NCBI GenBank assembly: GCA_023333565.1
Contig: JAJKFH010000668.1
Location: 310,001-374,000, forward strand
DNA from: Puffinus mauretanicus
Lineage: Eukaryota; Chordata; Aves; Procellariiformes; Procellariidae
Length of the DNA stretch: 64,000 nt
Direction: 5' to 3'
The notes beneath the pieces were generated by a model. The model did not search any database and was not told where the DNA came from. It saw nothing but the letters and a program-made list of their open reading frames with translations. This document shows positions 1 through 8,800 of the stretch, piece by piece. A program made the position numbers and the translations under genes. How positions within the stretch are numbered: position 1 is the first letter of the stretch; every line of letters begins with the position of its first letter.

Positions 1-1076
1 AAGGGGCACAGTGACAGCTGGGATGGGGGCACCCAGAGTCGCAGAGTGCACCCAGGCATCCAGCGCTGATCGCCAGCACCCCAGCCCCAGCGTTTCGGTC
101 AAGGAGAGATTTCACCTGCCCGGGCAGGAGGGTGCTGGCAGGCAGGGCAGCTGCCTGCACCCTATGGCACCCAGCTCTTCTTTGGGGTGTAAACAGCCCG
201 GCCAGAGGCACGGTTCCCCTTTCCCCTTCCGGCCCCACGGTGCCTCGGGGGCACCCCTTCGGGAGAGCGGCTCGGGCACGCGAGGCCTGGGCAGCTGAGG
301 GTGCCCCGGGTGTGCCGGGCTGGGGGGTCCCCAGGCTCCGAGGGGCCCGCGCCCTGCCAGGACCACCAGCCCCATCCCCAGCGAGGGCCGTGGGGACACG
401 GGCCGGGTCGGAGCATCCTGCTGGGGGACGCAGAGCTGTGGGGAAGCAGAAGCAGAGAAGCTGCGGGGAGCAGCGGCGAAAGGTGTCCGGAGCCGCGGGG
501 GGCCGGGGCCATCGCCCCCAGCCCCGGGTGCGGACAGAAACGGTGCCCCGGGGTTTGCCGGGGGCGGGGGGCGATAGCGGCCATCGCACGGGCCTGGGCG
601 GGGGTTGGCGAGGCGGCTGGTCCCTGGGACCCCTCCCAGTCCCGGTCCCCCGGAGACACCTCCCCGGGACCCCGCGGGCAGGGCCAGGGCACCCTGAGAC
701 CGGGAGCCCAGCCCCGGCACCCCCCGCCTCTCAGAGCCCCCGGCACACCGGGACCCCTAGCTCCCCGTCCTGGCGGGACCCCCGGCTCTCCGCCCGCGGT
801 GGCGCCGGGACTCCCTGGTCTCCACCCCCGGGACTTCTCCACTCTCTGCCCCCGGAGGCACCGGGCCCCCTCCGGCTCCACATGCCCGGGACGCACCCGC
901 ACCCCTCCGGCTCTCCAGGACTCCGGGATGCAACCGGGACCCCCCAGCGGCACCGGGATGCCCGGCTCTCCAGGGCCCCCAGGAGCACCGGGAGCCGCAG
1001 CGCCCGGCGGCCCCGGTACTCCCCGACTCGCCCCTGCCCGGTGGCACCGGACCCCCCGTCCCCCGCCGCGGCTCAC
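1..1076 (-). other. CNN2: CNN2 intron 1 (partial)
   Basis: This is the start of intron 1 of the minus-strand calponin gene, and the rest lies beyond the left edge. It opens with a GTGAGC donor directly after the first coding exon. The sequence is extremely GC-rich and CpG-rich, so long open frames occur on both strands by chance. I see no further calponin exon: the calponin-homology domain would start in exon 2, which must lie outside the window. Confidence 0.75.
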
Positions 1077-1139
1077 CCGGTTCTTGACCTCGGCGGAGAG
1101 GCCGTAGGACGGGCCCTTGTTGAACTGGGAGCTGCTCAT
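1077..1139 (-). CDS. CNN2: Calponin 2, first coding exon (partial gene)
   Basis: The exon encodes 21 residues, including SSSQFNKGPSYGLSAEVK, and is followed by a GTGAGC donor. This is the conserved N-terminus of calponins. The FNKGPSYGLSAEVKNR form matches calponin 2 better than calponin 1 (HFNRGPAYG) or calponin 3, which starts MTHFNKG. Calponin 2 is an actin-binding protein that stabilises actin filaments and inhibits myosin ATPase in non-muscle, smooth-muscle and myeloid cells. The ATG has a good context, with G at -3. Only exon 1 is present, so the CH domain and the calponin repeats lie off the left edge. The gene is transcribed away from ARHGAP45; the two start codons are about 1.75 kb apart, head to head. 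The family assignment is firm and the paralogue assignment is likely. Confidence 0.9.
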
Positions 1140-1290
1140 GGCGGGGAGCGGGGAGCGGAGCCGGCACCGGAGCGGGGAGCGGGCAGCGGGGAGCGGCGGC
1201 GGGGCCGGGCGGGGCGGGGGGGGCGGGCCCGGCCCCCCCCGCGCTGATTGGACGGGGCCGAAATGCCCAAATAAGGGCAGGAGCGGCCGG
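1140..1290 (-). promoter_or_regulatory. CNN2: Probable CNN2 promoter / 5' UTR
   Basis: This CpG-rich stretch directly upstream of the CNN2 start codon holds several GC boxes (GGGCGGG), an inverted CCAAT box (ATTGG at 1247-1251) and a perfect CArG box at 1267-1276. I see no TATA box at a fixed distance. The transcription start is not visible from sequence alone. Confidence 0.6.
1267..1276. promoter_or_regulatory. CArG box (SRF-binding consensus)
   Basis: CCAAATAAGG fits CC(A/T)6GG exactly, and lies about 130 bp upstream of the CNN2 start codon. Calponin genes are known as serum response factor / myocardin targets, so a proximal CArG box is expected here. Binding in this species is inferred. 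Confidence 0.65.
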
Positions 1291-1394
1291 ATTGCGGGGG
1301 GGGTCCCGCACCCCGACACCGGGACCCGGGGGGAACCGGGGGGCACCGGGGGGCACCGGGAGCCCGCGGCGGGCCGGGGCTGGGGCTGGAGCCG

Positions 1395-1785
1395 TCCCGG
1401 GCACGCGTGGGCACAGCCCGGCACGCGGGCACACACGGGCACACGCACCCACACACGGGCACACGCACCCATGGGCGCACGCACACCTATAGACGGGCAC
1501 ACGCGTGTGCATCGCCCCATACACGTGCGTACACAGATGTGCGGACCCCGTCCCACGGACGCACTGTGTGCACGCGCGCACACACGCACCCCCCGACCCA
1601 CGGGCGCTCCCCTGCACACGCACACTCACACACACACGCGCGCACCTGCCTGCGCGCACCCACGGCCACGCGCACACGCGGGGCACACGTACGCACCCCC
1701 CCGCCCACGCACCCCCCGCACCTTCACCCACGCACCCCCCACCCACGCACCCCCCCCACCCACGCACACACCCCCGTCCCGCTCC
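1395..1785. repeat. CA/CGCA-rich low-complexity tract
   Basis: An impure run of CACACG, CACGCA and CACACA units with interspersed C runs. On the plus strand it is almost free of stop codons, so it produces long spurious open frames in several registers. It lies between the divergent CNN2 and ARHGAP45 genes. No gene is seen in it. Confidence 0.75.
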
Positions 1786-1814
1786 CCACGCCCCGACCCC
1801 CGGGAGCCGCCGGC

Positions 1815-1850
1815 TCCGGGTCCGGGTCCGGGTCCGGGTCCGGGTCCGGG
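1815..1850. repeat. TCCGGG hexamer microsatellite, about 6 copies
   Basis: Six consecutive perfect TCCGGG units are followed by a degenerate seventh. The G triplets on the plus strand make it a candidate G-quadruplex former. It is intergenic. Confidence 0.85.
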
Positions 1851-2885
1851 TCCCGGCCCGGCCGCTCCCCGCTCCGCGGCCGGCAGATGGCCCACGAGAG
1901 ACGGCCCCGGCCCGGCCGGCAGCGCGGCCCCGCGGGGGGGTCCCGGGGACGAAGCGGGCTCCCCCCCCGCCCCGTCCGCCCGCGGGGCCCGGCAGCCGCC
2001 CCGAGCAGCCCGATGGGCAGCGGCCGGGGCAGGATCCGGCCGGGGGTCCCCACGCTGCGGGAGCGGCACCCCGTGGGGGCCCATCGCATCCCGTCCCCCT
2101 CCCAGGGTTTATCCGCCACCTCGCTGGGTGCTCCCGTAGGGGAGCAGAACCACTGCGGGGCTGCGTTACCCCGTGGGTGGGTGAGTCACGAGTGGGGGAC
2201 CGTGGGTCTGCAGGGGCTGGCGGGGGCCAGGGGCAGGGGCAGGGCAGCGACCCCGGGGAGGCAGCTGGGGCCACTGAGCCCACGGGGGGGGCAGAGCCAG
2301 GAGCATCCCACGGGTGGGAGCCCGGAGCCCTGCATCCCACTTGCCCCCGCACCCAGGGCCTCTGGCAATGCCCCGCGGGACGGGGCTCATCCTCCCCGGA
2401 CTGACAGACACCCCCAAACAGGGGTAAACCCCACAGAAGCCTGGGGTCCCACGGGGGCCAGCCCCGGTCCCATGGCTTGGAGCTCTCTGGCCCCCCCCCA
2501 GGCCCCTTCATGAAGCCGTGGGGTGCAGCATCAACCACCCCCCCCCCCCCGCAAACGGCCGCCGAGCGCCCACCGCCCCCGAGAGCGCCAGCGTCTTCTC
2601 CGCCACCTCCCTCACGGCTGGAGATGGGCCCAAGCCCCCCAAGGGGCAGCCGGGGTCCCCCTTCCCCCCAGGCCTCGCGCCCTGGGTGCGCATTTGGCTT
2701 TTCCTGTTTCAGGTTCGCCTGCGAAGCCGATGAGGAAATAAGGCGGCGTCACACGCGCCCTCCTGACAGTTCGCCCCGGCGAATGTGGCCGGCGCGGTGA
2801 GGAGCGCGGCACTGGCAGCCAGGCACCGCGGCCGCGCCGAGCGAGAGGCCGCCGAGGGCAGGGGCTCGGCCGCCCCCCGGGAACC
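1851..2885. other. CNN2-ARHGAP45 intergenic region and ARHGAP45 upstream region
   Basis: GC-rich sequence between the two divergent genes, with C-homopolymer runs near 2540 and 2580. The last 200 bp before the ARHGAP45 start codon hold CpGs and a GAGGAA element at about 2731-2736, a core motif of ETS factors such as PU.1. That is only a suggestion, given the known leukocyte expression of ARHGAP45. No exon of another gene is recognised, and in particular no ABCA7 exon. Confidence 0.6.
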
Positions 2886-5800
2886 ATGTTCTCCCGGAAG
2901 AAGCGAGAGTTGATGAAAACCCCCTCCATCTCCAAGAAGAGCCGGGCGGGAAGCCCCGTCCCGCAGACCCTGCCGGTGAGTGTCCTGCGTCCCCCTCCCC
3001 CGGCTGGGTGGGGGCCATGGGGCCATGGGGGCTGTGGGGCCACGGCGCCCACGGAGTTGCTGGGAAGAGCCGTGGGGTGGGAAGGGGGACCTGGGTACGG
3101 CCAGCGGGTCCACGAGGAGGAGGAGGGAGCTGAGGAAGGACCGTGCTGACTGGGCTTGGGGGGTGTTTTGCCCCAGACCAAGGGGACGGAGCAGCCGCCT
3201 GGGGAGGCAAGAGGGCGAGCAGGGCTGAGGAAGAAACGGGGGGCTGCGGCAAAGGGCAGGGGAGCCCAGCGGTGGGGGCTGCAGCTGAGGATTTGGGGAG
3301 GGCAGAGAAACCCCCAAACTGCCCAGGGGACAGGGGCGGGAGCGGGGGGACGCCCGGGCTCGGGCAGCCCCGGTGCCTTGGCTCTGCCATGTATTTATTT
3401 ACTCGCGGGCACCCCCCCGGCGCTGGAGGGGTGCGGGAGGAAGCGCCTCGCCTCCGCGGGGCTGGCCGGCAGCCGGGGCTCCTCTGTGCGCCCCGGTACT
3501 GCCCGCCCTGCGCCTGCGCTGCGCCCGCGCCCCAGCCCGCAGAGCATGGGGCAAGACGGTGCCGGCGAGACGGGGCCGATGGGGCCCGAGAGCCCACCCG
3601 CGGCTGCTTAGCAAGGGCCACCCGTCCCCATCCCCGTCCCCGTCCCCACCGTTCTCCCTGACCCCCCGGGAGAGGGGCCTATGGGTGGCGGACGGAGGGA
3701 TGCTCGGCCGGGCGGCTGGGAGGAACAGCTACAGCCCCTACTCGGCAGGGCGCCGCAGGACGGGTAAAACCCACTCGCCCAAACGCTCCCTGGACTCGCT
3801 GCCCCACGCGCCCGCCGTGCGGCTAACGGTACGGCCGGGTGCGCCCCGCGAGCGCCGGTGGGGAGGGACCGGGGTCCCCAGGGCTGCTGTACCCTGGGTG
3901 GGATGGGGACAGGTTTCCAAGGGCTGGGCTGGCCCCAGCCATTTTGGGGTGGGGTCTTTGGGTAGCCCCCCTGCAGCCCCCCGGTGGTCTGGCCGGCCCC
4001 GGGGCCAGTGTGGGGCTCTCGCCTCCGGTAGCCTCGTGCTCCCGGCTGGGTCGCTCCCAAGGGGAAGGCGCTCGGTGTCTGCCCCATCGGTACCAAACAC
4101 GGCTTCCGGCCCCGCCGAGCCGGCAGCGCCCGGCCAGGGATGCTGAGACCCAGCGCACTCATGTCACACCTGGGTGCGTGAGGGTCACCGACGGGAGCTG
4201 CAAGGGTGACCGCGGGCCCCCTCCCCGTGCTGTGAGGACCCTCGCTGGGCATGTGGCCCCCACGCAGTGCATGGCCCCGGAAGGTGCCAGTACCAGCCCC
4301 TCCCTTGGGGCAATTTTGCCCCTAGAAATTGGGGGTCCCTCTATCCGTAAAATAGCTGCAAAGTCTCCAGACAGTGGCCTGGGAGGGGTCCCCGAGGGGG
4401 CCGTGCCCGATGGGACAGGCTGAAAAAGAGGAAGGGATGTGTGGGGCCGGATCCTGCTGTCGTTTGGCCGTGCCAGGGTCGCCAAGCCCCCCGGGGATGG
4501 GGAGCTCCAGCGCTGATGGGGACAAGGCAGCGTCACCCACATGGTCACTGTGTGCTCCCCAGGACAAACTCGGACCCCCGGGCGCTGGCGGGGGGCCATG
4601 GGGCGAGCGGGCAGATGGGGCGGCCGAGCCGGCTCCTGGGCTGTGGTTTTGGAGCCGACGCTGCTTGCAAAACCCCCGTGCTGGGGGGGTTTAATCCGCC
4701 GGGAGCCCTGGCAATGCCAGCTGCCGGGGGCTGCCTGCGGCACAGCGGGGACAGTGGGGATGGCGGCCCCGGCCAGGCGAGCGCCCAAACCCTGCCTGGG
4801 GCTGCTCCGCTGTTGTTTTCTTGCCGACGGAGTCGCTGCCTTCACCCTGTGGGGTCCTGAGACTGTCCCCACCAGCCCCCACCCCGAGATCCCCAAAGGT
4901 CTGGAAATGCTGGGGCGGGGGGGCTACGCCTCAGCCCCCCAGCTGGGCAGGATCGCCCTCAGGCTCTGCCGGGATACCTAACTGGGGAAACTGAGGCACC
5001 GCACAGCTGCAGGGTCTGGTGCAGACAACAGCCTGTCCCTCCAGGCTGGTGGCATGGGGGGTCCTGGGGTGCTGACCTCTCCCTACCTAAGCTGGGGTCC
5101 CGGCTGTGCCCCTCACGCTCATCCCTGCTCCCCAGGACCTCTCCCGCAAGGATTGCCTGGAGGCGCCCGGCTCCGGCCTGGGGGAGCTGCCCCCCGCCAG
5201 CTCCAAGCTCAGCACCAGCCCCAGCGCCGTGGGCACCCTCAAGCGTCCCACCAGCCTCAGCCGCCATGCCAGCGCCGCCGGCTTCCCCCTCACCGCGGCG
5301 GGTCCCAGGGCCGTGCCCAAGGGCCATAAGACCCCCACATCCTACAGCCCCGTGGACGGCGGGGAGGGTCCCTTCATCGACACGGAGGACATCTCCCAGC
5401 TGCTGACGGATGTGGCCCGCTTCGCCGACGCCCTGGAGAACCTGCGGGACGTGGTGCTGCGCGACGGTGAGTGCCGGGATGCCCGAACCACCCGCTGCCA
5501 CAGGGACAGCACGGGAGCATCCCCTCCCCGGGAACAGACAGGACCTGTGGGTGGGGGTCTCTGGCCTGGCCGGGAGGGGACCGGGACCCCCGGGGGGCCG
5601 TGCAGAGCCGCAGCAGCCATGGGCAGAAGGTGGCGGGTGGCTGCTGGGAGCTCGGAGCCAGGATAACGCGGCTTCCTGCCTGCGAGCTATTTTCATCCGC
5701 CCGCTTTCCTGTTTACAGCGCGGCGGTGCCAGCTGCCTGCCAGGGCCCCCAGAGCCCCACAGGGCACCGGGCACGGCCCCCTGGACCCCCCACCCACCGA

Positions 5801-8800
5801 ACCAGCCTCACCGGGGCGGCCGGCGGGATGGGGCCGATGCCCTGGCGCGGGCGCGGGGCTGGGTGGGCTGCGGGGCCGCAGGCGGGCGTCCCTGCCCGAG
5901 GAGGCGAAGGGAACGGCGGCGATCTCGTGGTCCCCGCGGCGAGGTGGGGCTGCGGGGGGGGGGTCACATGATGCCGTGTTTTTGGCGCTGGCTTTGCAAA
6001 CATGTTGACGCATCCCCGCTTGCCGTGGAAAACGGCAGCGCCCAGTCCGGGGCATCGCTGCCGATGGCCCCAGAAGCCGGATCCACGGCTGGGCCAGTGG
6101 GAACGCGGCCGGGGGTCTGCGCTGCCGGGGGGGGCGATGCCTCCAGGTCCCTGCGAAGGTTTGGGCATTGCAGGGCAGGGAGGAAACATCCCTGAGCCGG
6201 ACAGCGACCGTCCTGCTGCCGTCCCCACTCGGGGTCTGCGGTTATTGCCGGATCCGGTTTGGGACAGCCGGGACGGTGCCGTCCCCAAGCCGGGAAAGAG
6301 ACGGGGAGAGGTTGGGGCTGAGCTGCGGGACGCAGCCGTGATTTTGGAGAGTCCAGCTCTCTTCTGCACCCATCCAGCCCCATTCCCAGCTGGTGTCCCC
6401 GCTTCCCACTTCGGAAGGGGCCTGGAAATGGGAGAGGAAATGGAGGAAACCCCTTCCTGACCCTGCGCTGGGGGCTGGGATGGGGAGGGGGGTTTGCCCA
6501 GCCAGGCGGTGGGTGCCAGGCTCCCATCCCAGCGCTATGGGCGGCTCCTCACCTCCTAACAAGGCTGCCAGCGCCCAGTGCCGAGCCCCAGCACCGCACT
6601 GGTGGGGAGCTGGGCCGGACCCCCGGGCTGGCGGCTGGAGCCCGTGGAGGGGACGGTTCCCAGGGAAGGACCCCGCGGGACGCGGCAAGCCGGGCTGGAC
6701 GGGGGGCACGGTGGCAGGACAGACCTGCCGCATCCCTCCCGGCAGCTGGGAGCGCCCGTCCGGAGGGGAGGAAGGGAAGGAAATGAGGAGGAAATTCCCA
6801 AACCGCTTTCAAGGGAAAAAGTTACTACTGAGGAAAAAAATGCCTAAAAGGTCGGGCTGCCCCGGGCCCGCTGCGGCGCCGGGCAGGGGACACGCCGGGC
6901 AGGGGACATGCCGGGCAGGGGACATGCCAGCTGGTTTAGCCACAGTGGGGGTGGAAAGGGAGGGCCGGGGAAGTGCCGGACATGTGTGGCCATGCCAGTC
7001 TCAGGGAGCCCCAAAACCAAGGGGATGGGCTGCATGGTCTGGGAGACTGGCGGGACCCTGCCCGGGATGTGGCTGGCAGGGAGTGGATGGGAGGCTCCGG
7101 AGGGCAGGGACACGGGGCAGGGACACGGGGCAGGGATGCGGGACAGGGACACAGGGCAGGGACACAGGGCAGGGACACGGGGCAGGGACACGGGACAGGG
7201 ACACGGGGCAGGGACGCGGGGCAGGGAGGGACACGGGGCAGGGACACGGGGCAGGGACACGGGGCAGGGACACGGGACAGGGACACGGGGCAGGGACACG
7301 GGGCAGGGACACGGGACAGGGATGCAGGGCAGGGACACGGGACAGGGACACAGGGCAGGGACACGGGACAGGGATGCGGGGCAGGGACACGGGGCAGGGA
7401 CACAGGGCAGGGACATGGGACAGGGATGCGGGGCAGGGACATGGGGCAGGGACACAGGGCAGGGACACGGGACAGGGATGCGGGGCAGGGACATGGGGCA
7501 GGGACACGGGGCAGGGACACGGGACAGGGACACGGGGCAGGGACACGGGGCAGGGACACGGGACAGGGACACAGGGCAGGGACACGGGGCAGGGATGCGG
7601 GGCAGTGTTTCAGCCCCCCCTCTCTTGCAGACCCCAAGGAGCCCCAGCGGCCGCTGGCCCACGAGTGCCTGGGCGAAACCCTGCGCATCCTGCGCCAGGT
7701 CATCAACAAGTACCCGCTGCTCAACACCCTGGAGACCCTGACGGCCGCCGGGACCCTCATCTCCAAAGTCAAGGGTGAGACGATGGGGCTGGGAGCTCTG
7801 TCCCGCTCCCCTCCTGCCCCATGCCGGGACGTGCGGGGGCTGGGGAGCCCATGGGGGGGCTGCCGGGAGCGGAGCTGCCCCACGGACAAGCGGAGAGGGC
7901 GAAGGCATCAGCCGCCTGCTCGCTGAGTTTTAGTTTTAAGGACGATGTGTGTCAGACATGACAGAGCCCAGATCCCTTCCTGGGGGTTTCCAAGCATGGC
8001 CGCAGGAAAAAACACTTAAATAATCGGATCCTGCTCCCGGCAGCACCTCGTGTTTATAAGAGCGGGGTCTGTGGAGCCCAGATCCTGGCTGGGGCACCAC
8101 CTCCTGCCCGCAGTTACACCAGCGGGGAGGGGGACGGCTGCGCTAACCGCAGGCAGAACACAACATTTTGCGTCACCGCGCTGCTTCCTGGACACCGAAC
8201 AGCAACCGCGAGGGGACAGGAAGCCTCGTGGCGGGTGGCAGGAGGTCTGCCGCGGGGCTGGCCCCACGCGGGGCCGGGATGCAGCGAGTTCAGGCTGCCC
8301 ACGTCCCCGGGCAGAGGGATGGGGGCAGATCCCAGCCTCTCACCAGCCCCGGCACCCTGAAGCACCCACCCGAAAGGCGCCGGGGTCTGCCCGGCTGCCG
8401 GCGAGCATCCCTGGGCCTGGGCGCCTGCCAAGCGCCGTCTGCGCCGGTTCCCACTGCCGCCGGCGGTTCCTCTTTCGGCCGCGGATGAGAGCCCTTCCCG
8501 GAGGAAGCCATCCCGCCTCGGGGCAGGGGGCTCTGGAGGTGCCGTGAGGCGGTGGAGGCAGGTGGAAGAGGTCCACAGTCCGCAGGGCTTTTCTGGCAGC
8601 CCTGGGTAACGGGAGTAAACAGAAACGTGAGCCAAGCGATGCTGGCAGGGAAGTCGGTCCCCAGAGAAATGGGGGGGGGGCAGGGACACTGCGCTGCGCT
8701 AGAGAAAGTCCGTCATCCGTAGGGATGGTCCTCTCCTCCCCCCGACCCAGACCCCGACCCAGCCCCAGCCCCACAGCAGGGCTGAGCCCGGCAGGAGCCG

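Noticed and set aside
162..2538. Very long open frames (up to 593 codons) on both strands in the first 2.5 kb
   Set aside because: They are products of GC-rich, stop-poor DNA. Residues are dominated by Gly, Pro, Ala and Arg, frames overlap in all registers, and only the 21-codon CNN2 exon inside them has homology.
6393..7908. Long repetitive frames (plus and minus) over the 13-bp array
   Set aside because: They are translations of the minisatellite; the only real coding part is exon 3 of ARHGAP45 at 7631-7774.
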